NCBI RefSeq assembly: GCF_000149955.1
Contig: NC_030988.1
Span: 2,749,355 to 2,813,354 of the forward strand
Direction of reading: 5' to 3'
Source: Fusarium oxysporum f. sp. lycopersici 4287
Lineage: Eukaryota; Ascomycota; Sordariomycetes; Hypocreales; Nectriaceae
Length of the DNA stretch: 64,000 bases
The notes under the pieces: model-generated
Database searches by the model: none
What the model was told of the DNA's origin: nothing
Seen by the model: the letters and a program-made list of their open reading frames with translations, nothing else
Made by a program: the position numbers and the translations under genes
Part shown: piece by piece, positions 22,487 through 32,511 of the stretch
Layout of the letters: the number at the start of each line of letters is the position of its first letter
Position numbering within the stretch: the stretch's first letter is position 1

Positions 22487-25100
22487 ATGGGAAAACCTTT
22501 CATAAATTTTTTTACTCTGCATTGTGGGTTTTGACCAAACTCTGTAAAGCGCTGCATGCAAGCTCCTGCGAGCTAATTACGATTTTTAGATGTTTACATT
22601 CTTGCCGCCGGCCTAGTCGCTTTCACAGTGATAGCGCCCTATGGTAACATCGATGTTATAGATGCCTTGTTCTTCGGCATCAGTGCATGTACTGAGTCAG
22701 GCCTGAATCCGGTTGATGTCAAAGACTTGAAGACTTACCAACAACTTGTCATCTACATCATTCCCACCATCAGCCATATGGCTGTTATTAACATTGTGGT
22801 TGTCGTCGTCCGTCTCCACTGGTTTGAACGGCGTCTCGAGCAAGTTGGTACTGCTATCATCGCCCATGACATATGGTTGACGATGCTGATGCACGCATAG
22901 CACCGCACCTGATCCGCTCGAAAGCCCGTTCCGCACAAATAAAAAATCCCAGTGTACCAGCCACTCATGACTGTCTTCATATTGGTCAACTGGGTTCCAC
23001 AACCGCAGATCCTTCTCTGCCCTCCCGATCTTCCACGACGGAGCCAAGAGAATCCTTGAGAGATGACCAATGCGATGACCTTGTGCCAGAACAACATGCA
23101 GATGTAGAGCAGGGTCGTCGTATCGCTTTTAGCCACACGCTTCCTGACCATCGGACGGACGCCACAACCATATACGCTCCGCCCCTCAGGGGCCGTCATC
23201 GCAGTAAGACACTTACTCACCCAACCGAACCCAAAGTAACATTGTTTAGAGCGCTCGTTTTCCAGAACCCGACAAAGCCGACCTGAATCTACCGGACATC
23301 TGGAAAATGATACGGCACTCATGTCAATACCTCATGATACCTTATCAGCCACTCGAGTTGGTACAAGAGAGGAAACAAACTCAAGGTCTGCCGCACGAAT
23401 GACTACCAGAGCAAGTCCAGACTCTCGCCCGCGCGTTCGTGATCACTTTGGTCTAGAGCATACCGCGTCGATAGAGCGTGTCACATCGTCTGTCTTTGTT
23501 TTAGGCCAGACACGAAGCCGTAGTCGAGGTTTGAACAGAGGCCGCCGTGACGCCTCTCGACCTCGAGCACCCTACACTCATGTATCAGATCTACCTCAGC
23601 TGTCTTCCCGAGTCACTATTGGGAGGAACTCGCAATTTCATGGACTGACTGTGGAAGAACGAGAAACCCTGGGAGGCATGGAGTACCGCAGCCTAAAGCT
23701 GCTCTTTTGGATTTCTATGGGTAAGTCGTATAGCTCGCTAGTCGATGCTTCCTCATGACCCATGACCTTCGCAGTGAGGAACCGAACCTGACTCGTTGCA
23801 AGGATACTTCTTGGCTCTGCATATCCTAGGAGTTATCTGTCTCATACCATGGATTCAGCATGCCCCTGCCAAGTATACCGACTACCTCGACGAGGTCGGT
23901 CAGAATAAGATATGGTGGTGAGTTTCTACCCTATGGCCGTACTTGATTCTATGTTATCCTTCTGACTTCCTGATATAAGGGCCTTCTATTCCGCACAAAC
24001 CATGGCGAACAATCTCGGTTTCACTTTAACACCGGATTCCATGGCCCACTTCCGCGATGCTACGTTCCCTATGATAATCATGACTTTCCTTGCTTACGCC
24101 GGATATAACTTCTATCCCATCTTTTTACGACTTATCATCTGGACGTTTTACAAGCTTGTGCCTAAGAACTCGGCCCTACGAGGACCACTAGCATTCCTTC
24201 TTGAACACCCACGCAGATGCTGTATGCTCCTGTTCCCAAGTCGCCCAACCTGGATCCTGCTTGGCATACTTCTATTCATCAACTTCTTTGATGTACTGCT
24301 ACTCATCGTCTTGGATCTTGACAACCCGTCCGTCACGGAACTACCTCTCGCCCGGCGGATCTTAGCTGCTATTTTCCAAGCTGCTTCATCGCGCCATACA
24401 GGAACGTCTACTTTTGATCTTTCGAAACTCAACCCAGCAGCACAATTCAGCTTGTTGGTGATGATGTACATCTCTGTTTACCCCATTGCTTTGACCATTC
24501 GTGCCTCCAATACGTACGAAGAACGCTCTCTAGGGACCTATGCTCCTGAACAAGTGAATCCGGACGAGAGTACAGGGCGAAAGTACCTTGTTTCGCACAT
24601 GCGAAATCAGCTAAGTTTCGACCTGTGGTATATCTTTTTGGGGATCTTTCTTATATGTATAGCTGAGTCGGAAAAGATCATGGATACCTCACAGCCTGTT
24701 AGTACCGAACCTATTTGTTTGTTGTACATCCTGTCTGAGAATTGCAAACTGATCAGTTCGATAGGAGTTTTCTGTTTTTCCTGTATTTTTCGAAGTTACC
24801 TCTGCATAGTAAGTACTTTGACTTGGCTCATCTTTTCAAGGTCTAAATTCATGTCTCAGCTGTAACGTCGGCTTAAGTCTTGGTCACCCGGCTGTTCAGA
24901 CATCTTTCTCTGGCACATTCTCTGTTTACGGCAAGCTTGTCATATGCGCTATGATGATTCGAGGTCGTCATCGCGGCTTGCCGTATGAGATTGACCGCGC
25001 CATTGAGTTACCAAGCGAACGTCTGGTAGATGATGAAGACGAACGAGGTCCCTCACGCAGACCCTTACTGCTTAGTGACGCTGGCAGTCAAGCAGGGTAA
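22487..25100 (+). CDS. TRK-type potassium transporter 1
   Basis: Plasma-membrane K+ uptake protein of the TRK family, built from four membrane-pore-membrane repeats. Predicted exons 22487-22523, 22590-22847, 22901-23203, 23250-23720, 23803-23917, 23980-24697, 24764-24807 and 24860-25100 give 728 residues. The tiny 37-bp first exon encodes MGKPFINFFTLH plus one base, and has the same length as in TRK 2. The four pore segments are visible: ACTESGLNP, MANNLGFTLTPDSM, SSRHTGTSTFDL and SAYCNVGLSLG. The fourth has Cys where TRK 2 has Gly just before Asn-Val-Gly. The long cytoplasmic loop between the first two repeats is Ser/Arg-rich. Compared with TRK 2 it lacks the intron after GLNP, while exons 37, 258 (121+137 in TRK 2), 115 and 44 bp match. 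No stops or shifts, so likely functional. Confidence 0.93.
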
Positions 25101-25358
25101 TGGAGATTTCTGTTCCTATCATATATGGAAACTGTTGAATACTGGTGAAGATAAGACCGGCTAACCGGAAGACCGAGCTACCGGTTGGAGAGCTGTCTCA
25201 GCACTGTAACAACCCCTCAGATAGGTCATTACTAAACAGATAGAAATGGGGTTCTAACCCAACCATAACAAAAGGGGGGGGGGGAATTGACAACATATTT
25301 TCATCCCAATATTTGACGCTTCCCTTCTTCAAGCTTTAGTACAATACAACCATTGAAC

Positions 25359-25510
25359 TGTTAGACATTACGTGTATTCGGTTCATTGATGTGAATTGGT
25401 GTGTATTCATGTTGTGTTCTGTTGAAATCTACCCCTTAGAGGTTTTACCATTTCGGCTGTAATCTTAATGTATCCCTGCTTGCACGTGAGGCCCCAGCAC
25501 CTGTTCAACA
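25359..25510 (-). repeat. Copia 3' LTR (left copy)
   Basis: 152 bp, TG...CA ends, matches 30756-30907. Confidence 0.97.
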
Positions 25511-25589
25511 CACCCCCCCAGACTGGCCATCGTGGTTCAGTCTGTGCAGTCCGTATTCCTATTGTCAGGTTGGCCATCCTTCCGATCCC

Positions 25590-28500
25590 TTATTCGGCTT
25601 TTCCTCCATCGAGATGTTCCTCTGTTCTGACAAAGTCATCCGCAGTGAGTTCCTTGGTCCTTCTCTCTTGAATCCTGTCCTTGATATCCACTAGGCCAAC
25701 CTGTGTGACGAACTTCTGGAACTGCTGAGCGGGTAATGCCTTCGTGAGGCCGTCCGCAATCATCTCGGTGGTGGGAGTATGCCGGACCGAGATCCGGTTA
25801 GCGAGTGCTTCCTGGCGTAGCCAGTGGTTATGGATGTCGACGTGTCGAAGTTTGGTCTGCAGGAGCGCCACGTCGGCATTAATAAGCCGAATGGTCTGCG
25901 CGTTATCGCACTGAATAGTAATTCTTGAGTTATCGAGAGTTACGCCGAGCTCGGTGATTAATCTGGAGATGAACATGGACTCCTTCGCAGCCTGCGCAAG
26001 TGCCAGCAACTCCGCCTCTGTTGTAGAGGTAGTCACGGTGTCCTGCTTGTTGGCGCGCCATCCAATAATCCCTCCAAATAGCTTCATCACGTAGGCTTGC
26101 GAGCTCTTCCGATCGATTGTGTTGTCGGCAAAGGAAGCGTCACTGTACACATCAAACGTGTCTGTTCCGCCGAGTTGTAGCGCGAGTGCCCTGGTGTTTT
26201 GCAGATACCGGAATAGGTGGTCCAAGGCCTCATGGTGATCGTCGCTCGGGTTCATGTTGAATCGACAAAGTCGAGAAACAGCAAAGGCAATATCGGGTCG
26301 AGTGATTACTGCCAGGTAGAGCACTGATCCGGTCTTGCGTTGATACTGCTGTATTGACGCTGTTGATGCGCGCTCTTCGTTCGGAAGAAGTTCTTTCGTG
26401 GTCATTGGAGTGAGGGAAGGCTTTCCCCCTTGAATCCTAAAATGACTAGTGATCTTATCCACGAATGACGATTGCGACAGCCAAATCAGACGTTGGTTTC
26501 GTTCGCGAATAATCTCAATTCCAAGAAACCACTGTAGCGTATCTCCTCCAGAGAGTTGGTATTTTTCTCGAAGCTTGCCTATTGTCCATTCGACCGATTT
26601 TTGATTGGTCTTCTCGTAGGCAACAATGAGGTCGTCCACATAGAAGAATATCAATATTCCTCCTTTCGAGAGACAGCATGGCTCATGAGGTACAGACTTG
26701 AACCCAATGTTCGTAAGGGTGGTGGTTAGTTCTTTTTGCCAAAGTAGTGGTGACTGGCGCAAGCCGTATAGTGCTTTCTGAAGTTTGAGAACCAGGCCAG
26801 GCTTTCGGTAGCCTCCGGGCATCCGCATGTAGACGTCCTGCTTCAGTTCAGCATTGACAAAGGCGTTGACGACATCATACTGGAGAAGTTCTAAATCAAA
26901 GCGAGCAGCTATAGCCATGAGTGTTCGGAAAGATCTGCCGGCAAGTGTGGATGCATAGGTATCCTCGTGTGTCGACTTGACCTGTTGATCGCCTCGTACA
27001 ACGAGCCGGGCCTTGCACTTGGTGAACCATCCGTGCTTGTCGAACTTGTACACATAAACCCACATGCAGTCCAGGAGTTCCTTGCCTGCGGCTTCTTCTC
27101 TCTGAACCTCACGCCAGGAGCGCATTTCTTTATGGCTTTCAAGATGAGTCTTTTCTGCCTCGCGGAATAGGTCACCTAGTGGATGGTTCTTGAGGTCTTT
27201 ATGCCTTTTTGGCAATATTGGCATGTCTCGTCGGTGTATTCGGCGTTGGCCGTCACCTAAATCTGTCAGCTTTGCAGATTGTGTTTTGCGATTGGGAGAA
27301 TCCATCAGCTTAGTAGATTCCCCTCGACTTCCCGTAAACTGAGGTTCTCCGCTATCAGGGTGGCAGCTGGCCGAGCTCGCCTGCTTCTCGAGCTTCCGCT
27401 TACTCACCACCTTGCCATTCCAGGTCCCTTTCACAGATGCGAGTCGACCGGCATTAAATGCGGCCTCCCAGTAACTGCTCGGAGTTGAAATGACACGAGG
27501 GGCTCCATTTGCGCCGTCTCGTCCCGGGGAAGTGCCAGCGCTAGGTGGGACATGCACCATCTTCGCAGCTCGTAACTGAGGGGGGTTTTCCCCCTCCTTC
27601 CTCACGGGAGGTTCTCTGATAGTAGCGACCAGAAGGGCAGCAGGCCGTAGAGGGCAAGTCTCCGGGGTCAGGTAGGGAGTGAATCGAGCGGTCGTGTAGG
27701 GGTGATCAGTCCCGTCAGGCTCTTCTCGATTGCGATCTCCTACGACTAGTGTCCTGCCAGTCTCACCCTGCGTAATCGTGGGATCACGTTCAAACCCTCT
27801 ATGTGGATAACTTGCAGCCTCCCGCTCAAACGCTAGTCCTTCAGGCAAGGCGCTTAATTCCTCGTCTTCTTCTTGGGTAGAAGCATCCAGATTTATGCTA
27901 GATCCCTGTGGGACCTCAGCATCAGTGAGATGCTGAATAAGTTCTTCTTCGTTTAGTTCTTTTAAATCATCCTTGAGGTGTTGCACATCCCCAGAGAACG
28001 TCTCCTTCTCGTTGAAGATCACGTCTCTAGTGGAGATGACCTTGTTGGTCAACGGATTCCAGACCCTGTAGATGTTTGTCGAGTTATACCCGACCAGGTA
28101 TCCTATCCACCCTCGGGGATTGAGTCGTTGTCGCCGATTCTTCTTTTTCAAAGCATCGGTCGTCATCGCAAAGGCTTTACAGCCATACACGCGTAGGTGT
28201 GTTTGATCGGGCTTACGCTCCGTGACAACCACGCCGTCCCTAAAGGCAAAGTAAGTGTAGAAACGCTCATATGGCGTCTTCCAATTGTAGATATACTTGG
28301 GTGTCCTATTGTATAGGTATACGGCAGCACGCCAGATCTCAACCCAAAGGAACGAAGGCAGCTTTGCTCCGATTCTCATCGCGCGAGCTTTCTCCTTGAT
28401 CACACCCCCCGAGCGCTCTGCGCCGCCATTTTGACTTTGGGCATATGGCGCGGAGGGCTCTAGGCGCATCCCGTTTTTGATACTGAGGAAGTCACTTACC

Positions 28501-29429
28501 TGGTGACTATCCGGGATCTCGTTATCACACTCGATGACTTCGGGTCTACACTGGAGTTGTCGCTCTAGTGTTCTAAGTAGATGCTCAAGTGCACCGATAA
28601 GCGTTGGTGCAGTTCGATCGGGAAGATAATAGTCCCAGATATAGCCAGAGTAACGGTCGGTAACCAGCATAGCTGAAGTGTAGCCTGGATCCCCACTCAT
28701 GTCGTGGAAATCAATAGTGAGTCGGATTCCAGCCTTCTCGGGTGGAACTCGTCTTTGTCGACGGACTTGGCGCTTCACCTTCGCCATTCCACAAGCATCA
28801 CACTCAACCGTGGAGATCCCTCTGATCTTCACCCCCCGAGATTGGCCCACGAGGTGCTTGAGTGCTTCAGGCCCTGGGTGTCCAAGTCGAAGGTGCCAAA
28901 AGGTTTCGTCTCCACTGCGAGGAGGGCGTTTAGTCCACGAATCATACTGTTTCCGTTTGGCTAGGAATGCCGCTGCCGTTGTTGATTTGTCGATATACTC
29001 CAGTACGTACTGGTCGAAATGATCCGTCAATGTGCAGAGGATTGAATCATCTTTCCTGCGGATTTGGTTGCTGTTCCCTTTGGTATCCCAGTAGTAGCCC
29101 CTTTTCCGCAACTGGCGGTATGACACAATATTGCACGCAAAGTTTATGCAATGAGCTACATCTTGCAATCTGAGAAGAGAGGGTCCTTGAGGTCCTCGAA
29201 CGCGAATATCCACGTTCCCGTACCCGTGAATGGCCACTGGTGACTCCCCTGCGTAGACGAAGTCTCCAGACGGCGCCGGTCGGTAGTTGAGGAACCTGCA
29301 TACTTCATTGAAGATATGGATTGTCGATCCAGAGTCAAGGATGGCAGAATGTCTGAGAGGGTAGGGGGCACAGTTGAAGGCTGCGATAAAGTTGTGCATC
29401 ACTAGGTAGCTTGCCTTGACGTGTGCCAT
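25590..29429 (-). CDS. Copia Pol polyprotein (protease, integrase, RT, RNase H)
   Basis: Open frame of 1279 residues from ATG. Domains in Copia order: aspartic protease (AILDSGSTIHIF), integrase zinc motif (HLRLGHPG ... CDACGMAK), integrase core with Asp in TIDFHD, Asp in ECDNE and Glu in GGAERSGGVIKEKA, then reverse transcriptase (YDVVNAFVNAEL, FFYVDDLIV with the YVDD catalytic box) and RNase H (DVYSDASFADN, TTSTTEAELLAL). No stops or frameshifts. It is in the same frame as gag, separated from it by one TGA and four codons, so expression as Gag-Pol would need readthrough of that stop; internal initiation at the ATG is the alternative. Confidence 0.97.
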   Translation of the reverse strand: MAHVKASYLVMHNFIAAFNCAPYPLRHSAILDSGSTIHIFNEVCRFLNYRPAPSGDFVYAGESPVAIHGYGNVDIRVRGPQGPSLLRLQDVAHCINFACNIVSYRQLRKRGYYWDTKGNSNQIRRKDDSILCTLTDHFDQYVLEYIDKSTTAAAFLAKRKQYDSWTKRPPRSGDETFWHLRLGHPGPEALKHLVGQSRGVKIRGISTVECDACGMAKVKRQVRRQRRVPPEKAGIRLTIDFHDMSGDPGYTSAMLVTDRYSGYIWDYYLPDRTAPTLIGALEHLLRTLERQLQCRPEVIECDNEIPDSHQVSDFLSIKNGMRLEPSAPYAQSQNGGAERSGGVIKEKARAMRIGAKLPSFLWVEIWRAAVYLYNRTPKYIYNWKTPYERFYTYFAFRDGVVVTERKPDQTHLRVYGCKAFAMTTDALKKKNRRQRLNPRGWIGYLVGYNSTNIYRVWNPLTNKVISTRDVIFNEKETFSGDVQHLKDDLKELNEEELIQHLTDAEVPQGSSINLDASTQEEDEELSALPEGLAFEREAASYPHRGFERDPTITQGETGRTLVVGDRNREEPDGTDHPYTTARFTPYLTPETCPLRPAALLVATIREPPVRKEGENPPQLRAAKMVHVPPSAGTSPGRDGANGAPRVISTPSSYWEAAFNAGRLASVKGTWNGKVVSKRKLEKQASSASCHPDSGEPQFTGSRGESTKLMDSPNRKTQSAKLTDLGDGQRRIHRRDMPILPKRHKDLKNHPLGDLFREAEKTHLESHKEMRSWREVQREEAAGKELLDCMWVYVYKFDKHGWFTKCKARLVVRGDQQVKSTHEDTYASTLAGRSFRTLMAIAARFDLELLQYDVVNAFVNAELKQDVYMRMPGGYRKPGLVLKLQKALYGLRQSPLLWQKELTTTLTNIGFKSVPHEPCCLSKGGILIFFYVDDLIVAYEKTNQKSVEWTIGKLREKYQLSGGDTLQWFLGIEIIRERNQRLIWLSQSSFVDKITSHFRIQGGKPSLTPMTTKELLPNEERASTASIQQYQRKTGSVLYLAVITRPDIAFAVSRLCRFNMNPSDDHHEALDHLFRYLQNTRALALQLGGTDTFDVYSDASFADNTIDRKSSQAYVMKLFGGIIGWRANKQDTVTTSTTEAELLALAQAAKESMFISRLITELGVTLDNSRITIQCDNAQTIRLINADVALLQTKLRHVDIHNHWLRQEALANRISVRHTPTTEMIADGLTKALPAQQFQKFVTQVGLVDIKDRIQERRTKELTADDFVRTEEHLDGGKAE

Positions 29430-29441
29430 ACCCCGCCCAAG

Positions 29442-30683
29442 TCACTCGTCCTGAGTGGTTCTGTCTCTACTTTTGGACAATCGTTTGACTTCCTCCACCA
29501 AACCAGTATCGTTCTTGAGACGGTCGTTTATTAATCGTTGTATCGCTTGGTTGGGCTCCCATCCTTCGGCTTTCTGGGCTGGGAATAAGTACCAGCAGCC
29601 TCTCCAGTCATGGAAACCCAAACATCCTCGACAAGTAGGGCCGTCCGGGTTCGGATTGACGGTCGTCTCTGCTCGTTTTCGTTTTGTTGATACTCCTCTT
29701 CCGCCGCCTCGTGCTCTACGCCCACGGCCTTGGCCTCGCGTATCTCGATGTGCATAGGATGTTTCGTCCGTCGCCCAATCTGAGGCGTCTCCTTGGACTT
29801 CAATAGTGTCATTATCGCGGTCTGTGATTTCAGGTCTGTCGTTCCTGGATGCAGCGCCGTATGTGGCTGCGAATGCGCCTCTCTTGATTCCTGACGGCCT
29901 TCCGCTAGCGTTGGCCATTTTGGCTTCGTATCGAATGTCGGCAGCGACCTCTCGATAGTTGAGGGAATTGTTGAGGATTTGAGGGCGTCGGTGTTGTCGG
30001 AAAGTAGATGCCCAGCTGGGGAGGACGTGATACATTGCTCGGTTCAGGTCTTCCGCCCAGCATTGCGCGTCGAGGGCATCGGGGACTTTCTTGCTGATCG
30101 CTTCGGCCATGGTCGTCTCCCACTCCGTGACCCACTCGTTGAGTTTGTTGATCTTCGGGGCTGTATGTACGGCTTTGTGGTACTTGTCGCGCGCTTCGGG
30201 TCGAAGGCGTTCGTTGTATACCACTCCAGATCTTCGTAGCTCCTGATACCACTTGTCTAATCGGTCTCCCGTGACGCAGGATGTTTTCTGATACGTGGCC
30301 GAGACCGTCTTGAGGACAAACTCGACCAGCTTCTGCTCCTGTTTCTTCGTCTCTCTATACGCCGTTTCTTTCAGAGAGTAGATCCTGATATCATGCTCGT
30401 ATTCCGCTCTTCCTTCAGACGTCAACTCTCCGATTCGCCGGGGCGGTACGTAATCTGAGCTGGGCGTCATTGTGCCACTATCGGGATCGTCCGGATCTGC
30501 TTGTCTGGGGTAGTCTCGGATTTCTGGAAGTTCTGGTCGCTGAGGCCATCGGATACGATCGGTTGGATCAATATACTGCCACAGGTCGTAGGCGTGCGCC
30601 AGTTTCTTGAATTCGTTGGACCAGGAGTCCCAATCCTCCGGAGACGCGTAGCTAATGGTCCTCTCGGCGTGTTTGGCCGACAT
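29442..30683 (-). CDS. Copia Gag
   Basis: 413-residue capsid/nucleocapsid protein of the Copia element. The N-terminal two thirds are helical and hydrophilic. A Gly/Arg-rich stretch (RGQGRGRRARGGGRG) precedes a short cysteine-histidine motif, CRGCLGFHDWRGC, that resembles a retroviral zinc knuckle (C-x2-C-x3-H-x4-C). It ends in a TGA followed by C, directly upstream and in frame with Pol. Function is to package the element RNA in particles. Confidence 0.92.
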   Translation of the reverse strand: MSAKHAERTISYASPEDWDSWSNEFKKLAHAYDLWQYIDPTDRIRWPQRPELPEIRDYPRQADPDDPDSGTMTPSSDYVPPRRIGELTSEGRAEYEHDIRIYSLKETAYRETKKQEQKLVEFVLKTVSATYQKTSCVTGDRLDKWYQELRRSGVVYNERLRPEARDKYHKAVHTAPKINKLNEWVTEWETTMAEAISKKVPDALDAQCWAEDLNRAMYHVLPSWASTFRQHRRPQILNNSLNYREVAADIRYEAKMANASGRPSGIKRGAFAATYGAASRNDRPEITDRDNDTIEVQGDASDWATDETSYAHRDTRGQGRGRRARGGGRGVSTKRKRAETTVNPNPDGPTCRGCLGFHDWRGCWYLFPAQKAEGWEPNQAIQRLINDRLKNDTGLVEEVKRLSKSRDRTTQDE

Positions 30684-30755
30684 GGTGATAGAATGAACCG
30701 AAAGTCGTATGCATTTGGGTGCGCGGGTCGCTGAGATGCAATTGAGACTCTTAAT

Positions 30756-30907
30756 TGTTAGACATTACGTGTATTCGGTTCATTGATGTGAATTGGTGTG
30801 TATTCATGTTGTGTTCTGTTGAAATCTACCCCTTAGAGGTTTTACCATTTCGGCTGTAATCTTAATGTATCCCTGCTTGCACGTGAGGCCCCAGCACCTG
30901 TTCAACA
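30756..30907 (-). repeat. Copia 5' LTR (right copy)
   Basis: 152 bp, drives transcription on the minus strand; flanked outside by TGAAC. Confidence 0.97.
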
Positions 30908-31056
30908 TGAACCTACCTAGCTTTCAAAATCCAGTTACCACTGTAACAAATTCCTTTTGCGTACTATTCTTTTTCTTGTTTTTATAATATTATAATCTAG
31001 ATTTTTCTTTAAATCTTTAAAAAAAAAAACAATATTATAGACGATTTCAAGTTATA

Positions 31057-31495
31057 ACGTGGTTGATAAGCGAGTGTCCCAGACAAGTGAGTGTCCCAGT
31101 CTTATTTCTACCTTAAATTCATATTTTAAAAAACTCTTTAAAAATCCAAACTAAGCCTAAAATAGCTATAATTTTAATAGCTTATATATAAGTCTTAAAA
31201 TAAGCTATATTAAGTTTCTTATATATTAAGAAAATATCCTATATAGCTATAAATTTTAAAGTTTATTTACACTGTAAAATACACTGTATTTTAAGGTTTT
31301 CTATATAAAATAAAATAGACCGCCCGTTTTTGAAAAATATTATTTAATACAATTAGCTATACTATTATAAAAAATATTTTTACAGACTTTTAGCTATTTT
31401 ATTTAAGCTTCAAAAGTACTATGGGGTAGGTTATTTCTAGGTGCACAGTATACTGGGACACTCACTTGTCTGGGACACTCGCTTATCAACCACGT
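31057..31495. mobile_element. Pogo-type MITE 1 with perfect 43-bp TIRs
   Basis: 439 bp, AT-rich, non-coding, flanked by TA on both sides. The 43-bp terminal inverted repeats are perfect: ACGTGGTTGATAAGC, then GAGTGTCCC, AGACAAGT and GAGTGTCCC again. The core is the same as that of the intact pogo element at 42292. The interior shares a clear block with MITE 2 (31255-31320 against 32120-32180). Confidence 0.92.
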
Positions 31496-31538
31496 TATAA
31501 CTTATAGAAAACTACTTCTTATTAATATTTTAGACTTA

Positions 31539-32359
31539 ACGTAGTTGATAAGCGATCTGTGACGAATGTGGTTTCAAACAGGGAAACTAGTCCGTACTAG
31601 GTTTATGTTTGCAGATGGCGTAGGGCGTTAATACTGAGCGAGTTGGTTGTCACGTCTCTTAATGATCAAATAATGCGTGTTAGGCTTATTGATGTAAAGA
31701 AGTCTTATTGATAGCTAGTGAGCTAAGTCTATGAAAGTGCTAATGAATGTGTTCTATATACTAATGTCCTGGGTGTTGGGACGCTGCCTCAGGGGGACGC
31801 GGTCGTCCTTGGGACGCATCGCTCCATGGGACGACGGCGTCCTTATAATGGTCGTCCCGCATGACTTGTTCCATGATTGGTGATTTGTTGGATGAAATTG
31901 TGGGGTACACGTGACGTAACCGCGGGGGTCGTAACACGATCCGACCAGACAAGTGATCCGACCAACTTAACCTACACCTTAAAAGCTGAATTTTAAAAGG
32001 TTATAAAAGCTTTAAATTTAGCTTAAAATGACTATAATCTTAATAGCCTATATATAAGTCCTAAATTAAACTATATTAATTTTTCTAGACTTTTAAAAAA
32101 ATTCTATAGAGCTGTAAACTTTAAAGTCTATTTACACTGTAAAATACACTGTATTTTAAGGTTTTTTATATTAAATAAAATAGCTAAAAATCTTAAAAAA
32201 TTACTTTTTAATAAAGCTAACTATACTATTATATAAGCTATTTTTACTAGATTTTTAGCTATTTTATTTAAGGTTGAAATTACTATAGGGTAAGCTATTT
32301 TTAGCTGTACAGTGTTTTGGTCGGATCACTTGTCTGGTCGGATCGCTTATCAACTACGT
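31539..32359. mobile_element. Pogo-type MITE 2, interrupted by a solo LTR
   Basis: TA-flanked element whose 41-bp TIRs read ACGTAGTTGATAAGC, GATCCGACC, AGACAAGT, GATCCGACC. The left TIR is split after its 18th-19th base by the 379-bp LTR at 31558-31936; without it the element is about 437 bp, close to MITE 1. Interior homologous to MITE 1. Confidence 0.9.
31558..31936. mobile_element. Solo LTR (Gypsy-like ends) inside a MITE terminal repeat
   Basis: 379 bp beginning TGTGACG and ending CGTAACA, with a perfect 5-bp target duplication CGATC at 31553-31557 and 31937-31941. No internal retrotransposon genes, so it is a solo LTR left by LTR-LTR recombination. Its second half carries several GGGACG/CGTCCC words, some facing each other as inverted repeats (31770-31865). 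Confidence 0.88.
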
Positions 32360-32400
32360 TACATAGCAGTTTCTAAAAAAATTTAAGGTTTAGCTTTTAA

Positions 32401-32440
32401 CATGCACAGTATAACTGTGCCACTCGCTTATCACATACGT
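32401..32440. repeat. Remnant of a third pogo-type terminal repeat
   Basis: Read on the minus strand it starts ACGTATGTGATAAGC followed by GAGTGGCAC, close to the core and word structure of the neighbouring MITEs, next to a TA. No matching partner was found, so it is a single end. Confidence 0.6.
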
Positions 32441-32511
32441 TACATACTAAACTAAGGCTTTCTTCCCTTATTGCCAATAGATACTACCACAACAAAGAAG
32501 CAAATGGCCCA

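Larger units (their letters stand above)
25359..30907 (-). mobile_element. Full-length Ty1/Copia retrotransposon
   Basis: The 5549-bp element is bounded by two 152-bp direct repeats (25359-25510 and 30756-30907) that start TG, end CA and look identical by eye. The 5-bp target duplication TGAAC is perfect on both sides. Genes read on the minus strand: gag 30683-29442, then pol 29429-25590. A G-rich polypurine tract (the C run at 25511-25518 on the plus strand) sits at the inner edge of the 3' LTR, as expected. No primer site was recognised with confidence. Identical LTRs, an intact target duplication and open frames indicate a recent insertion, between TRK 1 and the chromate transporter. Confidence 0.97.

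Noticed and set aside
22753..23322. Minus-strand open frame of 189 codons over TRK 1
   Set aside because: Antisense shadow of TRK 1 exons 2-4; no family resemblance.
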